In this document: positions 52,212 to 63,900 of the stretch, one piece after another
Layout: the number at the start of each line of letters is the position of its first letter
Position numbering within the stretch: position 1 is the first letter of the stretch
From: Symbiodinium sp. CCMP2592
Lineage: Eukaryota; Sar; Dinophyceae; Suessiales; Symbiodiniaceae
Assembly: GCA_905221615.1 (NCBI GenBank)
Contig: CAJNDT010005445.1
Span: 1 to 64,000 of the forward strand
DNA: 64,000 bases
Direction of reading: 5' to 3'
Notes under the pieces: model-generated
What the model saw: only the letters and a program-made list of their open reading frames with translations
What the model was told of the DNA's origin: nothing
Database searches by the model: none
Translations under genes and position numbers: made by a program

Positions 52212-53059
52212 ACCCTGAACTACCGAGGCTCCGCCGCTCCCAGTGGCTCCTTCTCCTGGGCCATCCGCCGCACCGGTGGGAGGGGAGGGTTTTAGGGTTT
52301 ACTTTGTCATAGTTGGGTAACATTTCAGATTTTTATGGGTACTTATCTTAAACCCTACAAGGAATTACATGTACATGTTTGATCCTATCCCAACCACAAA
52401 CTGTTTAGGGTTCAGGGCATCGTCTAGGGTTCAGGGTTTTAGGGTGTAGGGTTTAGGGTTGCAGGCTTAGGGTGTAGGGTTTCGTGAAGTTTAGGGTTTC
52501 TTGAAGTTTAGGGTTTCGTGAAGTTTAGGGTTTAGGGTTTAGGGTTTAGGGTTCAGGGTGTAGGGCTGAGGGTTTTGGACTCTAGTGGCACTGGTTCTCG
52601 AGTCTATCGTGGGTATAGGGCATTTGTAGTGTGAAGGTTGTCCTTACAGCGGTTGGTTTCAATAGGCTTCATAGGCTGAAAGGAGGTTGAGGGCGTACCT
52701 GGAGTGAAGGCCCTTGTGACCTCCAATGGTGTCCTGCTAACTAGGCCACCCTATGCCGTGTTGCGAGTGTTATAACGTGTTTGTATGAAGCGTCCACCTG
52801 TAGATCGTGTAATGCTGCCTCTCACGCACCCGCGAAACCACCCACAACCCTAAATTTTAAATCTCAAGTCCTAAACATGCAGTCTAAACCCTAAGCCCTA
52901 ACCCTAAACCTCTATCCCAAGCCCTGTAAACATTCTAAGCCCCCAGCCCGAAATCCTAAGCATGACAGCCAACCTGGAAAGGCCCCACGTCGGAAGCGAA
53001 GTCTCAAAGCCTCAAGCTCGAGTCAGCTTCGAGGATGATAGAGATTCCTATGCCTTGCC

Positions 53060-53183
53060 TACTTGGAGGATCATGGGACTTAGTAAGTAGGGTTATAAGT
53101 TTTTTAACTGGGGTTATAAGGTATTATAAGTATAGTTACCTTAATTATAACCCTAGTTACTAAGTCCCATGAACCTTTAACTA
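53060..53183. mobile_element. Family A fold-back element, 124 bp
   Basis: Starts TACTTGGAGGATCATGGGAC, ends GAACCTTTAACTA. The right terminal AAGTA has become AACTA. Confidence 0.82.
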
Positions 53184-53733
53184 CAACCCCAAACCCTAAA
53201 ACCCAGGGTTTTGGGTTCAAGAGCCCTTCCCAGGGTTTAGGATTTAGGAACCCTAGACCCCAGGGTATAGGCGCCTGAATAATTTGAAGAGGGTTCCCTT
53301 TAAGGGAGGGTCGGGGGACGTAGTAACTACCTATGTTGTAGAGTTGTATGTACGCGGCTAAGGACCTGAATCGGGGTTACAATGCTGTTAATTTGCTACA
53401 GTAGCATTGCTTACTAAGCCCCAACCCTAATCCACATCTGCAACCCGAATTCCTTCGGTCGCGTCTGACGGAGGAAGTCGCTGGAAAAGATTCAACCGAT
53501 CTTCTGGTAGAGGCACGCTTTAGGGCCGTAGGGTGCAGGGTTTAGGTTGCAGGGTTTGGAGTTTAGGGTTTAGTGTCTTGATTTGGGGATTCACCCACGC
53601 CCCATAAAAAAACGTACTTCGAGAGCCCAGAGCCCCCGAACAAACCGGTAAAGCAACCCGTAGAGAACTCTAGCCTCTAAACAGCTCCTAGGAGGATCCG
53701 AGGAGTGCAATGCTCAAAGTTCTGAACCTTGAT

Positions 53734-53857
53734 CAAAGGGGAAAAGGAGGGACCCTTAATAAGGACCCGTAGGTATATACCCGGAATATAGCTATACCCA
53801 TCATAGCCCATTGTAGGGTAGGGTTTAGGGTTAATGAGTCCCTCCTTTTCCCCTTTG
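53734..53857. mobile_element. Family J fold-back element, 124 bp
   Basis: CAAAGGGGAAAAGGAGGGAC pairs perfectly with GTCCCTCCTTTTCCCCTTTG. The inner part has TATACCC/GGGTAT-like sequence and a TTTAGGG unit. Single copy here. Confidence 0.83.
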
Positions 53858-55076
53858 AGTTGAGCTTACGGGTGGTGAAGCGCCTTTACGGGACTGGGGG
53901 GGTTGAGGGTCCAAAACATGAGTCGTTTTGCAGCTTGCCGGGGTAAACTCCGATCCTAAACTCGGAATCAGAATAACGGGGGGTTTAGGGTTTAGGGTCC
54001 ATGTAAAGGTAAAGGTGGGAAGAGGTCCCCCCAAACTGATCAGATTGGTTTGCTGGGGCCTGATATAGGTTTCAGCTCCATACCATGTTGGGGATATTGT
54101 TGATGCACAAGATCCTGCATCAACCGCAGTCAGGAGTTTGATTCTGCCACAAATCCAAGAGTCTAGGAAACTAAAGGAAATGCAGGCGTCTGCCCGTTCC
54201 CCGTCTTGCTAGGAAGTAGGATCACTCCTGATCACTATGGTGCTGTTTTTCGTTTCGCACTGACCTGCGAGTCTCTCAGAGCAATCTCATATCCCTGCAC
54301 CCTCAACCCCGCTTACATGTCAAGTCCCCAACACAGTGGGACGCACAACAAAGCAAGCCCACTCAAGATTCCTACATTAAGGCTTCGTCTTGGGGGTTCA
54401 AAGTTTGGCTGCCGCCAGGTCCATGTGGAGGACACGCTGTGCCTAGCCTGAGCCAAGCAGTCGTTCTTAAAGTTCTTGATTGTAAAACCCAGAGATTCCC
54501 CAGAGACTCCGCAACCGTTTGCTTGAGGAGCATTCCTTCTGTCTTGTCGGGGGATCCTAAGAATCATTTTGGGTCCACGACCTGAATCCCACACCGCTCT
54601 ACATCTCCCTAACCCTCGCACACATCTACCTACTAGTTTCAGCCTTGGATTTGCCGTAGTGAATTTTGTTCCTCGGGGTTCTCCATTATGAGAATACTAT
54701 TACATATCCCAAAGCCGTCTTCTCATCATTGAGGGCCCAATAGTAGTTGGATCACCAATTTGGGTTTAAGAGTTTAGGGCTTATAGACCACCTCGAACCC
54801 AGGAACAGCATTCGCCTCTGGTGGCGGCTTCTGAACATCATGGCAGTGGTCCTTGCCACGATCAGCTTCGCCTTGATCGCCACCAAGGACGGTTTGGAAG
54901 AGCCTTAAACCCCAGACCCTACAAACTACACCCCAAACCCTCAACTCTAAACCCTGAATCCCCAACTAAACCCTAAACCCTAAACCGGCAACTCTAACCT
55001 TACAGCCTGAACCCTCAACTCGAAACCCTTGGCTGGCACTCTGGGCACCGGGTCTCAGGACTCCAGCGGTTCCTGT

Positions 55077-55250
55077 GGGTTTAGGGTTTTGGGGGTTTAG
55101 GGCTTAGGGGTTTAGGGGTTAGGGCTTTAGGGGTTTAGGGCTTAGGGCTTTAGGGGTGTAGGGCTTAGGGCTTTAGGGGTTTAGGGCTTAGGGCTTTAGG
55201 GGTTTAGGGCTTAGGGCTTTAGGGGTTTAGGGTTTTGGGGGTTACGGCTT
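55077..55250. repeat. Interstitial telomere-like higher-order array
   Basis: TTTAGGGG and CTTAGGG units alternate in a ~28-30-bp higher-order pattern (GGGCTTAGGGCTTTAGGGGT), repeated about five times. Confidence 0.88.
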
Positions 55251-55455
55251 TCAGGCATTGTCTGGCTTACTTTGAGTTTGTGGGTTTGGGGTATGGCCTG
55301 GATTTTTACGTGGTTGGAAACCACCAGGGGCCTTGAAGATACTTGGGCTTCGGATCCCCAATAGGTTAGGGCACCCGAACCCCCAAACCCTAAACCCTAA
55401 CCCCTAAACCCTAAACCCCAACCCCTACCGAACTCCGTTTGCCAAACCCTGATTT

Positions 55456-55538
55456 CATAGGGACCCTTAGGGTGTAGGGGGCCTTAAGGCCCATAATAAG
55501 GACTAATAAGGTCCCCTACACCCCTAACGATCCCTATG
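55456..55538. mobile_element. Family K fold-back element, 83 bp
   Basis: CATAGGGA at the left pairs with TCCCTATG at the right, with TTAGGGTGTAGGGG/CCCCTACACCCCTAA inside. Confidence 0.75.
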
Positions 55539-55721
55539 ATGATTCCCTTCCGGATGTAGGGCTGCGATCCAGGTGCCAGCCTTTGCGGGGGTTGGCCACG
55601 ATACCCGAAGACCCACGCCCCAGTTGGAGGGTCATGGGACGAAGTAAGCAAAGTTACAAGCAGCTTAATGGTGTTCTGAGTAGTTACAAGATGTGTATAG
55701 GTAACCCATTTAGAACCGGAG

Positions 55722-55822
55722 CTACGGTTGATGATGCAAATCCTGCATTACCTTAATAAAGAATATGCCGCAATCCCCATAGTTAGGGTCCTTAAGATAA
55801 TGCAGGATTTATATCATCAACC
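55722..55822. mobile_element. Family D fold-back element, 101 bp
   Basis: Starts CTACGGTTGATGAT, ends ATATCATCAAC, with AATCCTGCATTA/TAATGCAGGATT arms as in 19774-19880. A half-arm of family A lies just upstream (about 55624-55650). Confidence 0.78.
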
Positions 55823-55952
55823 TAAACCCGAACCCTAAAACCCTATAGATCCCTTAAAGGAACCCCTAAAAGGTACCCTTATAGATCTCCAAGCATAAGC
55901 TTTCCTTTGGCCAGGAGCGCCTGGTGGTTTTGTGCCCTGTCTATAGCAGGTG

Positions 55953-56061
55953 CCCAGAGAGCCCAATACCCCTTAATTAAGGAATATGGCTTAAATTATA
56001 TAGGGCTTCATATTATGATTTAAGCTTTCTTCCTTAATTAAGGGGTATTGGGCTCTCTGGG
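55953..56061. mobile_element. Family B fold-back element, 109 bp
   Basis: CCCAGAGAGCCCAATACCCC pairs perfectly with GGGGTATTGGGCTCTCTGGG, and the stem continues through TTAATTAAGGAA. Confidence 0.86.
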
Positions 56062-56597
56062 TGAGATGTTGTTGAGGGCCACCGGTCCCAAACCCCGGAA
56101 GGCCTGAGCTCCTTTCGCACCCCTCTGTAGGGTTTAGGGTTAAGGGTTTAGGGTTTAGGGTCCCCCCCCGACAAGAAGCATCGATACCCAAACCCCGGGG
56201 ATGTTAGCTCTAAGTCCAGAAGCAGCAGCCCTTTCCTAGCATGCAAAGCCACATAAAGCCCGCGTGAGCCCCGGTAAAACCGAGTACATCCCTTGCAGCA
56301 CCCCAGAACTTCAAACCTGAAGAGTTGCTACAGTGAGTATGGAGGGGCACCGGATTCTAAAACAGGGATCACATACAGGCACGCCTATTGCAATGCAAAA
56401 CACGATCAACCACTCAAAGCAACCCTGTGCGACTTTGTCTGCGCTTCTAACAAGCCCTGAACCCTAAAATACCCTAAAGGGAACTCCAGAAAGTCGGAAT
56501 ATGGATTAATGGTAGGATCCCCTATAATGTACCTTCAAGGGGTTACCATAATGATATTCCAACTTTCTGGCTTCTACTGTATCCCTTAAACTCTAAA

Positions 56598-56687
56598 CCA
56601 CTATGGGCTATTAGACCTTATGGGTACCTTAATCTACCCTTAATAGGGTCCGAATAGCGATCTTTAGGGTCTAATAGCCCATAGTGG
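56598..56687. mobile_element. Family M hairpin, 90 bp
   Basis: CCACTATGGGCTATTAGACC pairs perfectly with GGTCTAATAGCCCATAGTGG; the centre has GTACCTTAATCTACCC. Confidence 0.85.
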
Positions 56688-56697
56688 AACGGAGCTC

Positions 56698-56811
56698 TAC
56701 TTGGAGGATCATGGGACTTAGTAAGTAGGGTTATAAGTACCTTAACTGGGGTTATAAGTATAGTTATCTTGATTATAACCCTAGTTACTAAGTCCCATGA
56801 CCCTTTAAGTA
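56698..56811. mobile_element. Family A fold-back element, 114 bp
   Basis: Starts TACTTGGAGGATCATGGGAC, ends CCCTTTAAGTA, TA flanks; about 10 bp shorter in the loop than the 124-bp form. Confidence 0.82.
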
Positions 56812-57810
56812 GCCCTAACCCCCCATTATAGAAGCCTTATAGAAACCTTATAGATCCCTTTAAAGGAACTCTTATAGAACCCTTAGTAAACCATATTCCA
56901 ACTTTCTGGAGTTCCCTTTAAACGGAAATGCCCCAGAAGCAAGGCTACCCCTGCTGGCGTGCATTCTTTTCTTCCGCCGCTGGTTGTGGCGCTACGCCGA
57001 GGTGCTCTGGGCTTCGAGGTTTCGGATAGTCGGCAAACCAGGGGTTTAGGGCTTAGGATTTTAGATTTAAGGTCTAGGGTGTAGGGTTCAAGATTTTAGA
57101 TTTAGAGTTCAGGGTTTAGGATATTGGTTTTAGGGTTTAGGGTTAGGATTTTGGATTTATGGTTATATAGGGTTTAGGATGTTGGATTTAGGATTTTGTT
57201 TTTTTTTCGGGTTTAGGGTTTAGGATTTTAGATCTAGGGGTTAGGGTTTAGGACTTGCGAAGCCTACGCCCCAGACCACTACTGAATTGAGAGTGGTGTG
57301 AGAGCAGGGATAGGAGAAATGTAACTAAGATCATATCATAACCAGTTGTAGTCCCAATCAAGGTGCCAAAATCCTTTAGGTGCATCCTGAGCCTTCTGCC
57401 CGAGCCTGGACGACTCTTCCCGGAAGGAACCCTAACTAGCTCTCGGTGTTGAAGAAGGGTGCAGGACTCTGTTTATTGTTATACACACTTGATATGAGGC
57501 AGGGTCGTGACCAGTATAGCCCTGAACAACCAGAAATGCAAATCCACAACGGATTCTGGGAATCCGTGTGTATAATGTCGCAAATCCGATTGCACTCCCC
57601 ACTTCCTACCGAGTTTCAAAAACCGCAAACCCAAAATGCTCGAAGCGCTGTCCCCGAATGCAGCCTGGGCTAACAAGCCGTACGTCCACACAGTCCCTAC
57701 AGATCTGGAGTACGTAGAGGTTAGGGCAGCGTTCTGCTGAGTTTAGGGGCGAGGGTTAAGGGTTTTGGCTAGCATCTTGGTGAGTTGATGTAGGGCTCCT
57801 GAGGAGTATC

Positions 57811-57905
57811 TAGGTAGGGCTTTGGGACATTTTATATTTTCCCTTATTGGGCTTAAGAGGATCTTATTTACTAATATTTTTCAAATGCTCTAAAAGCCCC
57901 ACCTA
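57811..57905. mobile_element. Family F element, copy 2
   Basis: Over 90% alike by eye to 19881-19972, including GGGCTTTGGGACATTTT and CTCTAAAAGCCCCACCTAG. It is here flanked by other sequence, so the boundary with family D at copy 1 is a real element edge. Confidence 0.75.
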
Positions 57906-59004
57906 GGTATGGTTGAGTACTTGTTTGGTGTGTGTTTATGGGGATATTAGCCAACAAAGCCCTTCCGGCACATGAAGTGCAAGGTAATCTTGCAGCCCCC
58001 CTAAACCATGAACCCGATGCGCAGAACTCTCACTTGAAAGACTCTTATCAAACCATCAAACCGTCATAGAACCCCCATAGAACCCAAAGTCCAAGCCGAG
58101 GTGATGAGTAAGGCCGAGGGCCATAAGCCCCAAGCCCCAGGCCGCAACTCCTAAACCCTCAAACTCTCCAGCCTTCAAGCCCAAACCCTACCGACACGCT
58201 TAATCTTAAATCCTAAACCCTAGACGCCTAACCCTGGTTTCTCCGCTAGCTTTTGATTTACCCCAAACTCTGCTCGTGTTTTGTTGGAAGTTTGCGTTGG
58301 AGGATAGCTTCTAGGAAGCTCAGAAGGTCTGTACAGTTGAAGGCCACGTGTCACGGAAAGCAATACCCGTTGGCAGAGGAACATTCCTCATGTTCTAACA
58401 TGCTCCTTCGTATGCGAACGCGGATACTTTTCAAAGGGTCTGAACCCTTGGTAAAACTATGCCAACTGAGCCCCAACACCGTGCAGTACTTATCGATACG
58501 TTCGCTAGTATACCGGGTATGAGATTAGTCAGATACATGTTTTCAACTGGCTTCTTAATATGAGATGCGGGATAATTCTGTATAAAAGTAAAGGAGTATA
58601 GGGCTCGCTGGGGGATCATGGAACTTAGCAGGTGGGGTCAGGTGTGGTTTACTTGGGGGTCAGAAGTAGTCAAAGTTTAGTTGCCGTCTTTATAAATCCA
58701 GTTCCGTTGACCGTGTAAGTATAGATACCTTAGTCCCGAAACCCTAAACCCCCAAACCTTAAACCCCTAAACTAAACCCCAAACCCTAAATTCAAACCCT
58801 AAACCCCTAAACCCCTAAACCCGAAACCCCTTGTAGATCACTTTAGAACTCTTATAGAAACCTTATAGATCCCTTTAAAGAATTCAATCCCTAAACCCTT
58901 ATAGCCCTCCCTTCAAGCAGAGGTCTGGTGGACCTGCGTCGTGCTCTTCGGGCGCGTCTTTTCTGCGCGCTGCCGCGCAGCTGGCAGGCTCAGCATTGCG
59001 GGTG

Positions 59005-59137
59005 TAGGGTTTAGGGGTTTAGGGGTTTAGGGTTTAGGGGTTTAGGGGTTTAGGGTTTAGGGGTTTAGGGGTTTAGGGTTTAGGGTTTAGGGGTTTAGGG
59101 TTTAGGGGTTTAGGGTTTAGGGTTTAGGGGTGTAGGG
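59005..59137. repeat. Interstitial telomere-type array (TTTAGGG/TTTAGGGG)n
   Basis: About sixteen units alternating 7 and 8 bp. Confidence 0.92.
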
Positions 59138-59719
59138 TTTGGGTTTGTTCGCATTCTTGCTGGGTTTCAGGTTCGAGCATGAGGCCTTAGGATTTTCGGT
59201 TCTGTGAGCAATTGTGTAGGGCTTCAGGCTCTGGGTTTTGGAGCCGTTCATAAAGGCTGTATAGGTATAGTATCATGGGGCTTCATAATATGGTTTAGTA
59301 GGATTTTACACGGCCTCGTTGGGCTTGAACTATCAGCTCGTTTGGGTTTTTATCAGGGTTTTGGGGTTGCGCATTCAGAATTTTGTGGTTCGAGAGTCTT
59401 TACACAGGGTCTCTTTTAGGGTTTAGACGATTGTTTGGGTTTTAGGGTTAAGGCTCGATGCAGGTTACACGCCAAACTCCAGAAGCCAAAGCCCCCATTC
59501 CTCTCAAGCTCGTAGTATTTAGTAACAAAATATACCACAGAACCTTGTTTGCTTTTCATGAAGGCCTCTATAGCTAGAGTAAGGCCAAGTCCCAACGACG
59601 CCAGAGCGCACAGTCCTAAGCGCCCTAAGGGCCGTAGAGCCTCAAGCGCCCCAGTGGCCCTAACGCCCAAGAGCCCTTAAACCCTAAACCCAGAACCCGA
59701 AGCCCTAAACCCTAAACGT

Positions 59720-59820
59720 GGGTGGTTGTCAAAATTAGGGCCCCTTTTTGGGTCCCTATTATAGTACGGCACCTATTATTTAGGGTACCCCAAAAGGGGC
59801 TATAATTTTGATAGCCACCC
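59720..59820. mobile_element. Family C fold-back element, 101 bp
   Basis: Starts GGGTGGTTGTCAAAAT and ends GATAGCCACCC, with CCCCTTTTTGG/CCAAAAGGGG arms. Same length as the copy at 20991. Confidence 0.78.
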
Positions 59821-60974
59821 TAAACGTCGAAATCAGCATGCCGCGGTGGGATCAGGCCAACCCCTGCGAGCGAGGCAATTTGGGCGCTCTGCCACAAGGC
59901 CGGGTTTGGGTTTGCGAGTTCCTCGGATGTTCGAGGCACTAAGAACTTCTTCGTTATTGGGTTTTCGAGTTCTTTTGATGTTCGAGGTACTTAAAACTTC
60001 TTCGTTGTTGCAAAAGCTCAACTTACAGCTCAGGGGACCTAAACCCTAAACTTAAAATCCTAGAATGTAAATCCTGAAGGACTTATCATTGGAACATGCG
60101 GACAATTGTACTTAGGCTATATATACGATGAGCTTCCAAGGCGTTTTGGGGCTTAGTGTCCGAGGTTTGGGTTTTAGGAAGGTTTGTTTTAGGGTATAGG
60201 GCTAAGGGTCGAAGGCTTGTAGTGTAGGATGTAGGCAGTCTGGATTCCAACTATCTCCATTTCGAGTTGGAAGTGGCTTCGAACATGGTTACATTGGTTT
60301 TGGACTTGACCCGAAACCCTAAACCCTAAACCCTGTTTTGGACTTAACCCGAAACCCTGAACCCTAACCGCCTGAGAAAGGGGGCGCTTGAACAAGCCGC
60401 ATGATTTTGTGCGGTCCAGGGTTTAGGTTTGGGACTGGGGGGGCATAGTACGTCCGTGGTGAGTGGGTTCAAACAGTGAGTCAATAGGTGTGCGCCAAAC
60501 TCGTTTTCGGAGGGGTGTTGGCTAAGCACAAACCTTACATGAGGCCTTCATTAAATCAACAAGTAGTTCTCGGTGCTGGGCACTGCCTGCGGGCGTCGGC
60601 GCTTGCCCCGGCAAACAGACCCAAGTCAAACCTTCGTCTAAGCCCACGAATGCTGTTCAGGGTTTGGGGCGTGGGGTTCGGGGTATGGGGTCTCCAAACC
60701 TCAAGCCCAAAACCGGAGCCTTCGTTTGCCGCGACTCAACTCCAAACTACCCAATCGTGGCCCTTAACCCTTCAACCCAAACCCCCAAATGCCCACAGCT
60801 TTGTTTTATTGCTCTTTGTACGTATGTCTACCGACCTTTACTGTTGCTTGGCTCAAGACAAAAAGTGTGTGTGCGATTCGTGCTATCGTGCACTATCTAT
60901 AGGTTATCAGCCGTAGCCTAGTCGAGCCATATCCTTTTCCAGGTCGCTCCTGAAATCCTGCAGGTAACACCGGA

Positions 60975-63900
60975 ATGGAGGACACAGCCGAGCCAGTGCC
61001 AACGGGTATCTCAGATATGACATTGGCAACTGATGAAGCAAGTGATCAAGGATTTCCTCCATTAATGCCAACAGGTGATAGTCATTTGCCGAATGACGGA
61101 CTGGCAATCATGTCACATGATGCAGCGCACTCTCCCAGTGATTCGTTGCTAAGGGAACGTGTCCCTACTACGCCAGCATCTATTGCACCTGTTACTCCGG
61201 TAGGAATACCTGGACCATTGGCTCATGCTACGGGCTTGCCCAGCCCATCAACACCAATCTATTCACCTCACTATCATCAAGCAAGCCTCACCCAGAACCT
61301 TCAGGTTGTCGATGCCAGGCAGTTGACGATTAATCAGGATGCATCTCCGATGGTCGCCTTTGCCGCCGAGGCACGACACAATCAGATTATCGGCGAATTG
61401 GGAGCAGAACATCAGGAGCAGCTCCGTGCAATGTACAATAGTGGGCTTGCAGAGGTGAGCAAGTTGAGGAACGAATTAGGCAATGCTAACATTGCGTTGT
61501 CGATTCAGAGGTCTGAAATGGGTCAAGGTGAAGTTCGTTTCCAACAAACCGAAAGCGCGAGGGAACTCGCTGTCATTGAAGCCAATCGGCAAGCGGAAGC
61601 TGCCCGTAGAGCTTTAGAGGAAGCTAACAGCAATGCCAGGCGCCTTCGCGAAGTGGAAACTTCTGCCCGTCAGAATGATGCAATGCGATCCCATGAGGTC
61701 GCTGACATGTCATCTCGGATGGACGAACTGATGAGGCAGCTTCAAGCCCAGCGTCAGCGGACAGAAGTATTGATTCAGCAGAATAGTGCATTGAGCTCCA
61801 GGGTTCGAGATTTCGAAGCTAGAGATGCTGCTTTGAGGATTCAAGAGGGAATTCCGCAAGGGCCTCCACCCGGCATTCCCGTGCATCCCATTTCCACCCC
61901 GAAGCATGGAGGTGACACTCCTACAGAACAGGCGACGGACGCCGGGAGGCGAACCCCTCCAGATGGCTTCAGCCCATGTGGCGGTGGTGGTGGCGGCGGG
62001 CCTGATGGCAACGGCCCCAGCGGAGGCGATGATGATCATGATCGTCGCAGTCGGAAGTCTAAGAAGGATAAGAAGCATAAGAAGAAGAAGTCGCGCAGGC
62101 GACGTAGGCGAGATCCTTCGTCCTCCCCTTCTAGCTCTAGCAGTAGCTCTGATGATTCGAGTTCTTCATCATTCCGCATTGATAGGAAGACCATGAAGAA
62201 GCTCCTTAAGCGGATGAGTGAAGCTGTTGGTGACCGTGGTGAAAAACCCGAGAAAGACGACAAGCCCAAAGTGAAAGAAGCTGAGAAGATTACCTTCCCT
62301 AAGTTCCCGCAACCTGAGAGCTACAGGAATTGGAGGCTAAGGGTTCGTGAAGCGGTCGTCGCCGCATCCGATCGTCCTGATGATGCCTTTTCGTGGCTTT
62401 CCAAGGTTTGGGAGAAAGATGTCAAGGAAGAAGATCTTCACGACCCGGAAGGGTTCGTCACTTTGGATGCTAAGGTACTGTCGGCGGTCACTAACATCCT
62501 GGAAGGTGCCTTTGCGAGACAGGTTGATACTTTCAAGGAGCGAGAGGCAAATGCCGGGAGACTTGTTCGGGGACGACAAGTGCTTTTCAAGTTGGATAAT
62601 TTCTTTTCTACCAACGCACAGCATGGTTCAGTTTACGAGTTTGAGGATCTCTTGTCAGTCAAGATGGTCAACGAGAAGCTTGAGACTTTCATGCACAACT
62701 GGGAAACTGTATTGTCAGGGATCCAGACTACCCCCGATGAGAACTTCCTTGAGCCCTTGTTCCATAGGCAGATTAAGCGCTTCAAAGACCTCGCACATGA
62801 TATCAACATCTATGAAAGGGCAACACCAGGGCAGCCAGAGAAGACCTACAAGTTTTTGTATGATGCGGCTACGAACTACTTGAGTCGCAAGCGTCTTGAA
62901 CGCAACCGGGAACGGATTGCCAAGCAATATGGTGCGGATGGGAAACCATCTGCCCCCGCTCCCAAGAAGAAATTCGTCCCTAAGGGATTTTGTTTCGAGT
63001 TCGTACAGAACGGTAAGTGTAGCAAAGGAGACAAATGCAAGTACAAGCATGAGATCCCTGAGAAGAGAGGCCGGTCGCATTCAAGAGGTGGAGGTCGCGC
63101 TCAGTCACCGTCTGGCAACGACGGAAAACCCAGAGAATGCAAGTTCTGGAAGAGTGGGCGATGCAACAAAGGAAGTGCATGCAAGTTCCTCCACACAGGC
63201 AAGCCAAGCGCTGCTGCGGCGTCACAAGGCGGCTCTCAGGGGGGAAGACCAGGAAGCGCAGGCAGCAAAGGGAAAGAAAAGAAGGAGAAAAAGGGCCATC
63301 GCAAATCGCGGTCCAACTCGAAGGGCTCTCAGGGGTCGAAGAACTCTAAGGGCAGCAAGGGTTCGGACAAGCGAAAGGGTCCAAAATCACCAAAAGTTCC
63401 CGCTGCGGTCTGCATCCTAGGGGCATTGATCGCCGCGGCATCGGGTACCCAAGCCGACGCTGCTTATGCATTCCGGAAGGATATGCCCGATAGTCGTGGT
63501 GACATGTCAGCTACCTTTTCATGTGCGTTGCCAGCTATTCGTTTCGACGATAATCCGATGCTCATCAACATCCCACCTGACGGAAAGATGTTGCCGACAG
63601 AACCCGAGACACGGAGGTACTTGAAGTCCTTCGGTGGGGAACCTCCTAGACCTAGTCAACAGGACGTCAAAGATGCACTGACAACTGCCAGGATGCTTAA
63701 AGCAACTCTGGATGCATATGGTTCCGGGATAAGGGCTAAATGTGGTTATGAGTGTGACACGGAATTCGGTTGCGACAAGTGCATTCCGAAACACATTGAA
63801 GCTACCTGTGTTGCAGCTACCAAAGCGGAAGCCCAGCAGCTCGACATTGAGTGGATCGCGGACACCGGCAGCGCCCAGGACCTGGTTTCACAGGGGGATC

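Larger units (their letters stand above)
56474..56921. mobile_element. Nested fold-back cluster (family L with M and A inside)
   Basis: TAAAGGGAACTCCAGAAAGT near 56475 pairs with ACTTTCTGGAGTTCCCTTTA near 56902-56921. A second right arm lies at 56553-56570 (ATTCCAACTTTCTGG). Between the arms sit the family M hairpin (56598-56687) and a family A element (56698-56811), as if these inserted into or between L-type arms. Confidence 0.75.
52212..60974. repeat. Gene-free region of telomere-like repeats and fold-back elements
   Basis: No supportable gene in 8.7 kb. TTTAGGG-type clusters lie near 52440-52560, 55075-55250 and 58990-59140, and CCCTAAA text is common. Small palindromes are listed separately. 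The last ~150 bp before 60975 lack telomere-like repeats and may belong to the retroelement that follows. Confidence 0.75.

Noticed and set aside
60848-60857. TTGGCTCAAG, the 3' end of the dinoflagellate spliced leader
   Set aside because: Only 10 bases match and the 5' part of the leader is absent; GGCTCAAG also occurs by chance elsewhere (near 37190).
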